Source: Mycobacterium sp. OAS707
GTDB lineage: Bacteria > Actinomycetota > Actinomycetes > Mycobacteriales > Mycobacteriaceae
Assembly: GCF_014873705.1 (NCBI RefSeq)
Contig: NZ_JADBDS010000003.1
Location: 682,001-746,000 of the forward strand
Length of the DNA: 64,000 nt
Direction: 5' to 3'
Positions 27,194 to 36,476 of this stretch are shown here, one piece after another. Within the stretch, counting starts at the first letter, position 1. Each line of letters starts with the position of its first letter. The notes beneath the pieces are model-generated. The model did not search any database. It saw only the letters and a list, made by a program, of their open reading frames with translations, and was not told the DNA's origin. The position numbers and the translations under genes are program-made.

Positions 27194-27199
27194 TACCGT
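27194..27199 (+). promoter_or_regulatory. -10 element TACCGT, leaderless type
   Basis: TACCGT, 7 nt, then GTG at 27207. It supports 27207 as the amidase start rather than the GTG at 27198 that overlaps the box. Confidence 0.5.
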
Positions 27200-27206
27200 G
27201 GCGCCC

Positions 27207-27962
27207 GTGCCAGCCACCCTGCGTGTCGGCGCCGCAATCGCCGCCGGTCTCCTCGTCGTCGCGTCGACGCTCGCCAGCCCAGCGTCGGCCGCCCCCGCCA
27301 ACATCGCGGGGATGATCGTGTTTCTCGACCCCGGCCACAACGGCTCCAACGACGCCTCCATCGGCAAGCAGGTGCCCACCGGCCGCGGTGGCACCAAGAA
27401 CTGCCAGGAGAGCGGTACCTCGACCGACGACGGCTACCCCGAACACACGTTCACCTGGGACACCACTCTGCGCATCCGCCAGGCCCTCACCGCGCTCGGT
27501 GTGCGCACCGCGATGTCCCGCGGCGACGACACGGGCCTGGGCCCGTGCGTCGACGAACGCGCCGCGATGGCCAATGCGCTGGCGCCGAACGCGGTCGTCA
27601 GCATCCACGGCGACGGCGGCCCGCCCACCGGTCGCGGCTTCCACGTGCTCTACTCGTCGCCTCCGCTGAACCAGGTGCAGGCCGGCCCTTCCGTCCAGTT
27701 CGCGCAGACCATGCGTGACCAGATGCAGGCCGCAGGATTCGTGCCGTCGACCTACACCGGCTCCAACGGCCTCGACCCCCGCTCCGACATCGCTGGCCTC
27801 AACCTGGCGCAGTACCCGTCGATCCTCGTCGAATGCGGGAACATGAAGAACCCTGTCGACTCGGGGCTGATGAAAACACCGGAGGGACGGCAAAAGTACG
27901 CCGAGGCCGTCGTGCGCGGAATTGCGGGCTTCCTGGCCACCCAGCCGCCGCGGACCAATTAG
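27207..27962 (+). CDS. N-acetylmuramoyl-L-alanine amidase (Rv3717/Ami1-like)
   Basis: 251-residue secreted zinc amidase that cuts between muramic acid and the peptide stem during cell separation. Signal peptide at about 1-25 (ends ASAAP). Zinc ligands: His in FLDPGHNG, Glu in NCQESGT, His in SIHGDGG; catalytic Glu in ILVECGNMKNP. No cell-wall-binding domain, as in the M. tuberculosis enzyme. Confidence 0.93.
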   Translation: MPATLRVGAAIAAGLLVVASTLASPASAAPANIAGMIVFLDPGHNGSNDASIGKQVPTGRGGTKNCQESGTSTDDGYPEHTFTWDTTLRIRQALTALGVRTAMSRGDDTGLGPCVDERAAMANALAPNAVVSIHGDGGPPTGRGFHVLYSSPPLNQVQAGPSVQFAQTMRDQMQAAGFVPSTYTGSNGLDPRSDIAGLNLAQYPSILVECGNMKNPVDSGLMKTPEGRQKYAEAVVRGIAGFLATQPPRTN

Positions 27963-28399
27963 CCCTTCTCGACCTCAGACTTCAAGTTCGCCAGCACCTC
28001 GCCCTGGATCTTGCGCAGCCCCAGCGGCGCGAAGGTCTTCTCGAAGAAGCCGCCGATGCCGCCTGCGCCCTGCCACGAAGTCTTGACCGTGACCGACGAC
28101 CCCGGGCCGGCCGGTGCGACGGTCCAGTTGGTGATCATCGACGAGTTGGCGTCCTTCTCGATGACGGTGTGGCCTGCCACGTCGACGTTGGCCTTCACGT
28201 CACGCACCCGCGATTTCGTCGCCTGCAGCTTCCAGGTCGCGACGGTGCCCGCGCCCTGACCGCCCTCGAGCACCTGGTAATCGCGGTAATGCGACGACAG
28301 GATCTTCGGGCGGACGGTCGCATAGTCGGCAACGGCCGCCAGTACGCGCTCCGGCGGGGCGTCAATCAAGACGGTGCTGGACGCGCTGACCTGTCCCAT
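27959..28399 (-). CDS. SRPBCC/START-like protein (Rv3718c-like)
   Basis: 146 residues of the polyketide-cyclase/START helix-grip fold: VLIDAPPERVLAAVADYATVRP at the start and long C-terminal helix. It likely binds a hydrophobic ligand; substrate unknown. Convergent with the amidase, overlapping by 4 bases. Confidence 0.82.
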   Translation of the reverse strand: MGQVSASSTVLIDAPPERVLAAVADYATVRPKILSSHYRDYQVLEGGQGAGTVATWKLQATKSRVRDVKANVDVAGHTVIEKDANSSMITNWTVAPAGPGSSVTVKTSWQGAGGIGGFFEKTFAPLGLRKIQGEVLANLKSEVEKG

Positions 28400-28451
28400 G
28401 AGATGGCTCTCCTGTCCGCTAGGTGCGGTCGCATCGGCTGCGACCGCGGAC

Positions 28452-28457
28452 TAGCGT
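28452..28457 (+). promoter_or_regulatory. -10 element TAGCGT, leaderless type
   Basis: TAGCGT, 6 nt, then the GTG of the FAD oxidoreductase. Confidence 0.5.
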
Positions 28458-28463
28458 ATATCT

Positions 28464-29843
28464 GTGTCAGTTGAGGGGAGCGACGCACAGGCTGCGCACG
28501 CTGCGGGCGTGCAGCGCCTTCTTGCCAGTTACCGCGCGATTCCGCCGAACGCCACGGTGCGACTCGCCAAGCGCACGTCAAACCTGTTCCGCGCGCGGGC
28601 CAAATCGACGGCCAAAGGGCTGGACACCTCGGGGTTGACGGGCGTCATCTCCGTCGATCCCGAGCGCAAGACGGCCGACGTGGCGGGCATGTGCACCTAC
28701 GAGGACCTCGTCTCAGCCACCCTGCCCTACGGGCTCGCGCCGTTCGTGGTGCCGCAGCTCAAGACCATCACGCTGGGCGGCGCGGTCACCGGGCTCGGCA
28801 TTGAGTCGACATCGTTCCGCAACGGGCTGCCGCATGAGTCGGTGCTGGAGATGGACATCCTGACCGGCACGGGCGAGGTCGTGACGGCAAGTCGTGACCA
28901 CTGCTCCGACCTGTTCCATGCCTTTCCGAATTCTTATGGCACGCTTGGCTATTCGGTCCGATTGAAGATCGAGCTGGAATCCGTCAAACCGTTCGTGGCG
29001 TTGCGGCACTTGAGATTCCACACGCTGGACGACCTGGTCGCGGCCATGGATCGCATCATCGAGACCGGCGGACACGACGGCACCCCTGTCGATTACCTCG
29101 ACGGTGTGGTGTTCACCGCGGACGAGAGTTACCTGACGCTGGGCTTCCAGACCGGCACGCCCGGTCCTGTCAGCGACTACACCGGCCAGCAGATCTACTA
29201 CCGCTCCATCCAGCACGCCCACGGCGAGAAGCACGACCGACTCACCATCCACGACTACCTGTGGCGGTGGGACACCGACTGGTTCTGGTGCTCGCGCGCA
29301 TTCGGTGCGCAGGATCCGCGGATCCGCCGACTCTGGCCGCGGCGCTACCGGCGCAGCAGCGTCTACTGGAAGCTGATCGCCTACGACCAGCGCTTCAACA
29401 TCGCCGACCGGATCGAGAAACGCAACGGAAGGCCGCCCCGCGAACGCGTGGTGCAGGACGTCGAGGTGCCCATCGAGCGCACCGCGGAATTCCTCGCCTG
29501 GTTCCTGGACAACGTCCCGATCGAACCGGTGTGGCTGTGCCCGCTGCGACTGCGCGGCGACGAGCGCTGGCCGCTGTATCCGATCCGCCCGCACCACACC
29601 TACGTCAATGTCGGCTTCTGGTCATCGGTGCCGATCGGACCGACCGAAGGGCACACCAACAGGCTGATCGAACACAAGGTCAGCAGCCTGGAAGGGCACA
29701 AATCGCTGTATTCCGACGCTTTTTACTCCCTTGAAGAGTTTGACGAGCTGTATGGCGGGGAGGCTTACAAGACCGTCAAGAAAACCTACGACCCTGACTC
29801 ACGGCTGCTAGACCTGTACGCGAAGGCGGTGCAAAGACGATGA
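28464..29843 (+). CDS. FAD-binding oxidoreductase, DHCR24-like (Rv3719-like)
   Basis: 459 residues with an N-terminal PCMH-type FAD domain (SVDPERKTADVAG, LKTITLGGAVTGLGIESTS) as in delta-24 sterol reductase. It overlaps by ATGA with a cyclopropane-synthase-like methyltransferase. The same architecture in mycobacteria (BfaA/BfaB) makes methyl-branched tuberculostearic acid: the methyltransferase adds a methylene group and the flavoprotein reduces it. A parallel role on another lipid is the likeliest guess. Confidence 0.82.
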   Translation: MSVEGSDAQAAHAAGVQRLLASYRAIPPNATVRLAKRTSNLFRARAKSTAKGLDTSGLTGVISVDPERKTADVAGMCTYEDLVSATLPYGLAPFVVPQLKTITLGGAVTGLGIESTSFRNGLPHESVLEMDILTGTGEVVTASRDHCSDLFHAFPNSYGTLGYSVRLKIELESVKPFVALRHLRFHTLDDLVAAMDRIIETGGHDGTPVDYLDGVVFTADESYLTLGFQTGTPGPVSDYTGQQIYYRSIQHAHGEKHDRLTIHDYLWRWDTDWFWCSRAFGAQDPRIRRLWPRRYRRSSVYWKLIAYDQRFNIADRIEKRNGRPPRERVVQDVEVPIERTAEFLAWFLDNVPIEPVWLCPLRLRGDERWPLYPIRPHHTYVNVGFWSSVPIGPTEGHTNRLIEHKVSSLEGHKSLYSDAFYSLEEFDELYGGEAYKTVKKTYDPDSRLLDLYAKAVQRR

Positions 29844-31150
29844 CGACCTATAAAGAGCAATCACACGCCCCGGCGAGGAAGCTGACGCTGGCCGAGATCC
29901 TGGAAATCTTCGCGTCAGGGCAACTGCCCCTGAGGTTCAGCGCTTACGACGGCAGCACGGCCGGGCCCGACGACGCGCCCGTCGGCCTCGACCTGAAGAC
30001 GCCGCGCGGCACCACGTATCTGGCCACTGCCCCCGGCGATCTCGGCCTGGCGCGCGCCTACGTGTCCGGCGACCTGGAACCGCTCGGGGTGCATCCCGGC
30101 GATCCCTATGAGCTACTCAAGGCGCTCGCCGACAAGATGGACTTCAAGCTGCCACCGGCGCGGCTGTTGCCGAATATCATTCGCTCGATCGGCTTCGAAC
30201 ATCTCAAGCCCATCGCGCCGCCGCCGCAGGAAGCGCTGCCGCGCTGGCGTCGGATCGCAGAAGGGCTGCGGCACAGCCGAATCCGTGACGCCGAGGCAAT
30301 TCACCATCACTACGACGTGTCAAACACGTTCTACGAGTGGGTTCTTGGCCCTTCGATGACGTACACCTGCGCGTGTTACCCGACTCCGGACGCCACGTTG
30401 GAAGAGGCGCAGGAGAACAAATACCGACTGGTGTTCGACAAGCTGCGGCTGAAGCCAGGCGACCGACTGCTCGACGTGGGCTGCGGCTGGGGTGGCATGG
30501 TGCGTTACGCGGCCAGCCACGGCGTCAAGGCCATCGGCGTGACGCTGTCGAAAGAACAGGCCGCGTGGGCGCAGAACGCGATCGAGGAACAGGGACTTTC
30601 GGATCTGGCCGAGGTCCGCCACAGCGATTACCGCGACGTGCGTGAGTCCGGATTCGACGCGGTTTCGTCCATCGGCTTGACGGAACACATTGGCGTGCAC
30701 AACTATCCGGCATACTTCCGGTTCCTCAAGTCGAAGCTGCGCACCGGCGGTCTGCTGCTCAACCACTGCATCACGCGCCACGACAACCGAACTGGGGCGA
30801 ACGCGGGCGGTTTCATCGACCGCTATGTGTTCCCCGACGGTGAGCTGACCGGTTCGGGCCGCATCATCACCGAGGCCCAGGACGTCGGTCTCGAAGTGAT
30901 CCACGAGGAGAACCTGCGCCACCACTACGCGTTGACGCTGCGCGACTGGTGCCGCAATCTCGTCGAACACTGGGACGAGGCCGTCGAAGAAGTCGGACTG
31001 CCCACGGCCAAGGTGTGGGGCCTGTACATGGCGGGCTCGCGCGTCGGCTTCGAGACGAATGTCGTTCAGCTGCACCAGGTGCTGGCGGTCAAGCTCGACT
31101 CGCATGGCCACGACGGCGGGCTGCCGCTGCGGCCGTGGTGGACGCCCTAG
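29840..31150 (+). CDS. Cyclopropane-fatty-acid-synthase-like SAM methyltransferase (Rv3720-like)
   Basis: 436 residues: an N-terminal lipid-binding region (1-130) and a Rossmann methyltransferase with LLDVGCGWGGMVRYAA as the SAM loop, followed by SKEQAAWAQN and SIGLTEHIG. Acts on unsaturated acyl chains, probably at the membrane. Coupled to the FAD oxidoreductase. Confidence 0.88.
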   Translation: MTTYKEQSHAPARKLTLAEILEIFASGQLPLRFSAYDGSTAGPDDAPVGLDLKTPRGTTYLATAPGDLGLARAYVSGDLEPLGVHPGDPYELLKALADKMDFKLPPARLLPNIIRSIGFEHLKPIAPPPQEALPRWRRIAEGLRHSRIRDAEAIHHHYDVSNTFYEWVLGPSMTYTCACYPTPDATLEEAQENKYRLVFDKLRLKPGDRLLDVGCGWGGMVRYAASHGVKAIGVTLSKEQAAWAQNAIEEQGLSDLAEVRHSDYRDVRESGFDAVSSIGLTEHIGVHNYPAYFRFLKSKLRTGGLLLNHCITRHDNRTGANAGGFIDRYVFPDGELTGSGRIITEAQDVGLEVIHEENLRHHYALTLRDWCRNLVEHWDEAVEEVGLPTAKVWGLYMAGSRVGFETNVVQLHQVLAVKLDSHGHDGGLPLRPWWTP

Positions 31151-31153
31151 CTT

Positions 31154-31666
31154 CTACCAGTTGTCGCCCCGGGTGTAGGAGAGCAGGAAGCCGTGCTCGC
31201 CCGTCTCGCAGACCATCGAGCCCTGAAGGCCGTGGCTGCATTTGGCGTTCCCGTTCACCAGTTGGCGGCCTTCCGGCAGAATATCGACCTCGCGAGTAAA
31301 CGTCGGAGCGAGTGAAAAGCGGTAGCTGGCCGCCTCAGCCGGCGTGGCGACGGTCTGGTTGGTGCCCGCAGGCGGATAGGTCTTCGGCTGCATGGCGGGG
31401 TATTGATCGGGTTGCGGAACCCGGTCGCAGCCGACCGTACCGTCCGGGCCGATGCCACAACCGAAGTAGTCATGAATGTCGGGCTTCATGAATTCGTCGA
31501 TCACGAAGTACACCCAGCCGGGATCGCCGTCAGTCGTGTAGTTTCCTTCGGCCGTCGGGAAATCGCTCGTGTGAGGCACGCCGTGATGGTCCGCACTCGC
31601 CACCGGTGCGGCGGCCAGTGCCACCGAGAACAACGCGATCAGGACAGGATTTCGATACACAGACAC
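31154..31666 (-). CDS. Secreted hypothetical protein
   Basis: 170 residues with a signal peptide (about 1-25, ends ASA-DH) and four cysteines in the mature part (YFGCGIG, VGCDRV, KCSHG, VCETG) that could form two disulfides. No catalytic motif. Family unknown to me; common in mycobacterial secretomes. Convergent with the methyltransferase gene. Confidence 0.65.
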   Translation of the reverse strand: MSVYRNPVLIALFSVALAAAPVASADHHGVPHTSDFPTAEGNYTTDGDPGWVYFVIDEFMKPDIHDYFGCGIGPDGTVGCDRVPQPDQYPAMQPKTYPPAGTNQTVATPAEAASYRFSLAPTFTREVDILPEGRQLVNGNAKCSHGLQGSMVCETGEHGFLLSYTRGDNW

Positions 31667-31713
31667 ATCACAACTACAGCACAGCGAACGGCGAGAAGTG
31701 CGTGATTACGCAA

Positions 31714-33582
31714 CTAACCGCCGTCGATGCGACGAGCGCCGAGTTCGGTCTGCAGTAGCTCGAGCGCGGCTTCCTCAGGATCGCGGCGCGTCACCTCGGA
31801 GGTGTCGTTGCTGGCCTCGGCCAGCATGTCCTCTTCGTCGTCATCTTGCTGCGGCGCCGACACCACCACAGGATCAGCTGGCTCCGGCGCCACAGGGGCG
31901 GCGGCGGTTCCGACTTCGCAGCGGATCTTCCAGTCCACGCCGAGCGCGTCCTTGAGCGCCTCCCGGATCACGTCGGAATTACGTTGTTCCACAAGTCGTT
32001 TCGCCAACGGCGCTGACTCGTGGCTGAGCACCAGCGTGTCACCCTCGACCGCGCGGACGATGGCGCCCGCAAGCATCACGTCGATGGTGCGGCTGCGCTG
32101 CCGAACCTTCTCACGCACCGTGGTCCACATGCTGCGCACCGCGGCCGCGTTGAGTTCACCTCCGACCGGCGGTGTCGGGGGCGCCTCCACCACGGGGTCG
32201 GACGGCGGTCGCACCGGGGGCGGTGACGGCGGCGGTTCTGGCGCGGACACCGGTTCGGGTGCAGGCGGGGTCGGCTCGGTCTCGACCTTCGGTGCCGGCG
32301 TGGGCTCCGGCTTGGGCTCCGGCTTCGGCTCGGCGGCCGGAGTCGGCTCGGTCTTGCTCTTGCGGGCGTACTGCTTCGGCGGCGCCAGTGAAGCCGAACC
32401 AGACGCGGCCTCCCCCGCCGGGATGGACAGGTCCAGCCGCGTCTCGATGCGTTCGACACGTTGCAGCAGCGCCGCTTCGGTGTCGCTGGCCGACGGCAAC
32501 AGCAGCCGTGCGCACACCACCTCGAGCAGTAGGCGCGGCGCAGTGGCACCCCGCATCTCACCGAGCCCGGCGTGCACCACTTCGGCGTACCGGGTCAGGG
32601 TCGCAGTGCCGACGCGCGTGGCCTGCTCGCGCATCCGCTCCAGAATGTCCTCGGGCCCGTCAACCACGCCGCGGGCGATCGCGTCGGGTACGGACTGCAG
32701 CACGATCAAATCGCGGAAGCGCTCCAGCAGATCGGTCGCGAACCGGCGCGGGTCGTGACCGGCGTCGATCACCGCCTCGATGGCCCCGAACAGCGCCGCG
32801 GCGTCCCCTGCCGCCAGCGCGTCGACGGCGACATCGATCAGCGCGACGTCCGTCGCGCCGAGCAACGCCAGCGCGCGCTGATAGTCCACCCGGTTGCCTT
32901 CGGCACCTGCCAGCAGCTGGTCCAGCACACTCAACGTGTCGCGCGGCGACCCACCGCCGGCCCGAATGACCAACGGGTACACCGCATCATCTACCGAAAC
33001 GTCCTCGGCCGAGCAGATGCGTTCGAGCAGTGACCGCATCGTCCGCGGCGCCAGCAACCGGAACGGATAGTGATGCGTGCGCGAGCGGATGGTCGGCAGC
33101 ACTTTTTCCGGCTCCGTCGTCGCGAACACGAAGATCAAGTGGTCCGGCGGCTCCTCGACGATCTTCAGCAGCGCGTTGAAGCCGGCGGTGGTGACCATGT
33201 GCGCCTCGTCGACGATGAAGATGCGATAGCGCGACTGGGCAGGAGCATAGAACGCCCGGTCACGAAGCTCGCGGGTGTCGTCGACGCCGCCGTGGCTGGC
33301 CGCGTCGAGTTCGACGACGTCGACACTGCCCGGCCCGTTCGGCGCCAGGGCGACGCAGGAGTCACATACGCCACACGGCGTCGGAGTGGGCCCCTGCTCG
33401 CAGTTCAGCGAGCGCGCCAGGATCCGCGCCGAGGACGTCTTGCCGCAACCCCGCGGCCCCGAGAACAGGTACGCATGGTTGATGCGTCCCGCGGACAGGG
33501 CGGTCGAGAGCGGTTCGGTGACGTGCTCCTGGCCGACTACATCAGCGAAGGTTGCCGGTCGATACTTCCGGTAGAGCGCCAC
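31714..33582 (-). CDS. dnaX: DNA polymerase III subunit gamma/tau
   Basis: 622-residue clamp-loader ATPase. Walker A GPRGCGKTSSARI, four-Cys zinc module (NCEQGPTPTPCGVCDSC), VDEAHMV Walker B and the arginine-finger segment RSRTHHYPF. A Pro/Glu-rich linker (about 395-480) leads to a tau-type C-terminal domain. No slippery frameshift site was noticed. GTG start at 33582 follows a -10 box by 7 nt. Confidence 0.96.
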   Translation of the reverse strand: MALYRKYRPATFADVVGQEHVTEPLSTALSAGRINHAYLFSGPRGCGKTSSARILARSLNCEQGPTPTPCGVCDSCVALAPNGPGSVDVVELDAASHGGVDDTRELRDRAFYAPAQSRYRIFIVDEAHMVTTAGFNALLKIVEEPPDHLIFVFATTEPEKVLPTIRSRTHHYPFRLLAPRTMRSLLERICSAEDVSVDDAVYPLVIRAGGGSPRDTLSVLDQLLAGAEGNRVDYQRALALLGATDVALIDVAVDALAAGDAAALFGAIEAVIDAGHDPRRFATDLLERFRDLIVLQSVPDAIARGVVDGPEDILERMREQATRVGTATLTRYAEVVHAGLGEMRGATAPRLLLEVVCARLLLPSASDTEAALLQRVERIETRLDLSIPAGEAASGSASLAPPKQYARKSKTEPTPAAEPKPEPKPEPTPAPKVETEPTPPAPEPVSAPEPPPSPPPVRPPSDPVVEAPPTPPVGGELNAAAVRSMWTTVREKVRQRSRTIDVMLAGAIVRAVEGDTLVLSHESAPLAKRLVEQRNSDVIREALKDALGVDWKIRCEVGTAAAPVAPEPADPVVVSAPQQDDDEEDMLAEASNDTSEVTRRDPEEAALELLQTELGARRIDGG

Positions 33583-33589
33583 GCTCAGC

Positions 33590-33595
33590 AGGCTA
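33590..33595 (-). promoter_or_regulatory. -10 element TAGCCT upstream of dnaX, leaderless type
   Basis: Minus-strand TAGCCT, 7 nt, then GTG at 33582. Confidence 0.45.
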
Positions 33596-33621
33596 CCGGC
33601 GCGGTCCGACGGATGGACACG

Positions 33622-34905
33622 TCAGCTCTTCAGAAGCGACTCGGTCGCCGACAGCAGCGCGCACGTGGCAAGGCCGTCGATCGCGTCGCGCAGCTCGGGC
33701 AGGCCGGGAAAGGACGGCGCGATTCGAATGTTCTTGTCTTCCGGGTCTTTTCGATACGGAAACGCAGAGCCGGCTTCCGTGACCGCGATGCCCGCGTCCT
33801 TTGCCAGCGCGACGGTGCGCTTGGCAGTACCAGGCAGCACGTCGAGGCTGACGAAGTAGCCGCCCTTGGGATCGGTCCACGACGCGACCTTCGATTCGGC
33901 GAGGCGGTCGTCGAGAATCTCCTGAACCAACGCGAACTTGGGCGCAAGCAGCTCTTGGTGGCGCTGCATCTGCAGGCGCACGCCGTCGGCGTCCCCGAAG
34001 AACCGCAGGTGCCGCAGCTGGTTGACCTTGTCCGGCCCGATGGACTTCTTGCCCGCGTATTGCAGATACCAGGCGATGTTGCCGAGCGAGCCTGCGAAGA
34101 AGCTGACGCCGGCGCCCGCGAACGTGATCTTGGACGTCGACGAGAACACCAGCGGCCGGTTCGGGTTGCCCGCGGCCTCGGCCAGCCCGAGCACGTCGAC
34201 CTGCTGAACGAAGTCGTGGGTCAGCGTGTGCACGGGATAGGCGTTGTCCCACATCAGCCGGAAATCTTTTGCCGCCGTTTGCATTTGCACCAGCCGACGG
34301 ACGGTTTCCCAGGAGAACGTGACACCGGTCGGGTTCGAGTAGACCGGCACGCACCACATGCCCTTGATGGCCGGGTCGGCGGCGACGAGTTCCTCGATCA
34401 GGTCGACGTCGGGGCCCTCCTCGCGCATCGGCACGGTGATCATCTCGATTCCGAGGGTCTCGGTGATCGCGAAGTGCCGGTCGTATCCGGGCGACGGGCA
34501 GAGAAATTTGACGGTCGGCTCTTTGATCCACGGCTGGGTGGAGTCCACGCCGCCGTGCAGCATCGAGTACGTCACCACGTCGTGCATCAGCTCGAGGCTG
34601 GCGTTGTTGCCTGCGATGAGGTTGGGCACCGGAATGCCCAGCAGCTCGCTGAAGATCGCGCGCAGTTCGGGCAGACCGTGCAGGCCGCCGTAGTTGCGGG
34701 TGTCGGTGCCGTCACCGTCGCGGAAGGCATCCTTTCCGGAACCGGGCAGCTCTAGCAGGGCATTGGACAGATCCAGCTGCGCAGGCGACGGCTTTCCGCG
34801 GGTCAGATCGAGGCTGAGCTTCTTGGCCTGCAGGTCGGCGTAGTTGCGGGACTGCAGCTCGTGCTGTGCCTGCAGTTCGTCACGGCCAAGAGACAAAAAC
34901 GACAC
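33622..34905 (-). CDS. aspB: Aspartate aminotransferase (Rv3722c-like)
   Basis: 427-residue fold-type I PLP enzyme of the group typified by M. tuberculosis Rv3722c, now known as the main aspartate aminotransferase. NNASLELMHDVVTYS, CPSPGYDRHFAITE, YSNPTG and the PLP lysine in SSTSKITFAGAG are seen. GGAAAGG precedes the ATG. Located between ffs and dnaX as in other mycobacteria. Confidence 0.9.
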   Translation of the reverse strand: MSFLSLGRDELQAQHELQSRNYADLQAKKLSLDLTRGKPSPAQLDLSNALLELPGSGKDAFRDGDGTDTRNYGGLHGLPELRAIFSELLGIPVPNLIAGNNASLELMHDVVTYSMLHGGVDSTQPWIKEPTVKFLCPSPGYDRHFAITETLGIEMITVPMREEGPDVDLIEELVAADPAIKGMWCVPVYSNPTGVTFSWETVRRLVQMQTAAKDFRLMWDNAYPVHTLTHDFVQQVDVLGLAEAAGNPNRPLVFSSTSKITFAGAGVSFFAGSLGNIAWYLQYAGKKSIGPDKVNQLRHLRFFGDADGVRLQMQRHQELLAPKFALVQEILDDRLAESKVASWTDPKGGYFVSLDVLPGTAKRTVALAKDAGIAVTEAGSAFPYRKDPEDKNIRIAPSFPGLPELRDAIDGLATCALLSATESLLKS

Positions 34906-34939
34906 GGCGCGCCTTTCCGATTAGCCGTGAAACAGAAGG

Positions 34940-35025
34940 GGACCCCGCGCACCCGCCAGAGCCCATTGACCCTTGCTGCCTTCCGGCCCTGGGGGAGTTC
35001 ACAGGATAGACGCCGCGCGGGGTCC
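34940..35025 (-). ncRNA. ffs: Signal recognition particle RNA (4.5S type)
   Basis: The minus strand folds as a single long hairpin: 5' GGACCCCGCGC pairs with 3' GCGCGGGGTCC. The apical region has the conserved GGAAGCAGC-type loop (reads GGCCGGAAGGCAGCAAGGGT), binding site of Ffh. Length about 86 nt. Confidence 0.92.
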
Positions 35026-35096
35026 GTAGCGAGTGTAATACCCGCGGACCCTGCGACTCGACGGGCACATCAGCGCGGTCGGCTACCATAGCCCGC

Positions 35097-35182
35097 GGAG
35101 GATTCGCCTAGTGGCCTATGGCGCTCGCCTGGAACGCGGGTTGGGTTAATAGCCCTCAGGGGTTCAAATCCCCTATCCTCCG
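35097..35182 (+). tRNA. tRNA-Ser (GGA anticodon)
   Basis: Acceptor stem GGAGGAT/ATCCTCC, anticodon loop CTGGAAC with anticodon GGA, a long variable arm (GGGTTAATAGCCC) as in class II tRNAs, and T arm AGGGG-TTCAAAT-CCCCT. Discriminator G. The CCA end is not fully encoded. Confidence 0.95.
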
Positions 35183-35256
35183 CACTCGGCTCGGGAGTGC
35201 GACCGGCTGGTCCAACGGCCCGGTCGCACCCCGGCCAAATAACCAATAGGAGGGCT

Positions 35257-36003
35257 ATGAGCCGCACCGTGGCGGTGGTTTGGCACGCGTCGTTTTCTAT
35301 CGCCGCCGGTGTCCTCTACTTCTTCTTCGTCCTACCGCGGTGGTGGGAACTTTCGGGCGACACGTCACCCACTCTCGGTACCGCGTTGCGCATCGTCACC
35401 GGCGCGCTCATCGGCCTGGCTGCGCTGCCGGTGGTGTTCACGCTGCTGCGCACCCGTCGGCCGGAGTTCGGCACGCCGCAGATGGCCCTGCGCCTTTACA
35501 CGTCGTCGATCGTGTTGCACGTGCTCGCGGGAGTGCTGATCCTGGGCACCGCGATCAGCGAGATCTGGATCAGCCTCGACAACGCCGGGCAGTGGCTGTT
35601 CGGCATCTACGGCGCCGCCGCCGCCATCGCGCTGCTCGGCATCTCCGCGTTCTATCTGGCGTTCGTTGCCGAACTGCCGCCGCCTCCGCCCAAACCGCTC
35701 AAGCCGAAGAAGGCCAAGCAGGGCCGCCGTGGCCGCAAGGCCGCCGAGGACGAGGCCACCGAAGACGCCGCTGAAGACGCCGCTGAGGACGCCGCCGAGG
35801 AGACCCCTGAGGACGTTACGGACGAAGCCGACGCGGAACCAGCCGAGGTCACCGCCGAAAGCACGGACACCGCGGAGACGGAGTCGACGACAGAGGATCC
35901 GGAGCTCCCCGTGGAGGACGAACCGGCTGCCGAGTCCACCAACGGCGGGCTGCGCAACCGCAGACGCAGGCGGCTGCGGGGCCGTGTCGCCGTCGAGGAC
36001 TAG
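35257..36003 (+). CDS. lucA: Lipid uptake coordinator LucA-like membrane protein
   Basis: 248 residues: four membrane helices (about 7-27, 43-62, 75-100, 108-130), then a proline/lysine stretch (PPPPPKPLKPKKAKQ), a highly acidic repetitive tail (AEDAAEDAAEDAAEE and more) and a basic end (RNRRRRRLRGR). Position after tRNA-Ser matches Rv3723 (LucA), which stabilises Mce1 and Mce4 importers of fatty acids and cholesterol. The tail DNA has 12-bp near-repeats (35761-35800). Strong SD AGGAGGG. Confidence 0.75.
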   Translation: MSRTVAVVWHASFSIAAGVLYFFFVLPRWWELSGDTSPTLGTALRIVTGALIGLAALPVVFTLLRTRRPEFGTPQMALRLYTSSIVLHVLAGVLILGTAISEIWISLDNAGQWLFGIYGAAAAIALLGISAFYLAFVAELPPPPPKPLKPKKAKQGRRGRKAAEDEATEDAAEDAAEDAAEETPEDVTDEADAEPAEVTAESTDTAETESTTEDPELPVEDEPAAESTNGGLRNRRRRRLRGRVAVED

Positions 36004-36448
36004 CGTCTGCGCAGTTCTCATCGGCTTGGCATTGATGAGCTGCCGGGCCGGCGGGCCCGCCCGGGCCGATATCCCCGAGTTCACCCTCGATACGCCGTTC
36101 GCGTTGGCAGGCGGTCGGGAAGCCCTGATACCGAGCGAGAAATTGCGCCTTCGGTTCGCCGACGTACTCGAAGACTCCCGCTGCCCGACCAGGGTGCAGT
36201 GCTTCTGGACCGGACAGGCCAGGATCGCGATTGCGGTGCAACCCGATTCCACCGCCCCGACGACGGTGGAGTTCAACACCAACCCGGCGCCGGGTCAGAC
36301 GGTCAACGTGGCGACTGTTGGCGCATACCGCATCGCGTTGCAGTCGCTTGAGCCCTATCCGCAGACGCCCGACGACCCGATCAGGTTCGAGGATTACCGG
36401 GCCACGATCGTGGTGCAGAACGCTGACGACGACGCCTTCGAGGGTTAG
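35984..36448 (+). CDS. Small lipoprotein, unknown function
   Basis: 154 residues from a GTG inside the lucA end (20-base overlap, different frame). Lipobox LALMSC with Cys20. The mature part is one beta-rich domain with two cysteines (SRCPTRVQCFW). An ATG at 36034 is the alternative but would lack a full signal peptide. Not recognised. Confidence 0.6.
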   Translation: MSPSRTSVCAVLIGLALMSCRAGGPARADIPEFTLDTPFALAGGREALIPSEKLRLRFADVLEDSRCPTRVQCFWTGQARIAIAVQPDSTAPTTVEFNTNPAPGQTVNVATVGAYRIALQSLEPYPQTPDDPIRFEDYRATIVVQNADDDAFEG

Positions 36449-36476
36449 CGGACCGCAGTTCGGGCACTATAGGCAG

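Noticed and set aside
32200..32380. Repetitive DNA in dnaX resembling a tandem repeat array
   Set aside because: Simple Pro/Glu/Ala linker coding sequence of tau; no direct repeats with spacers, so not CRISPR.
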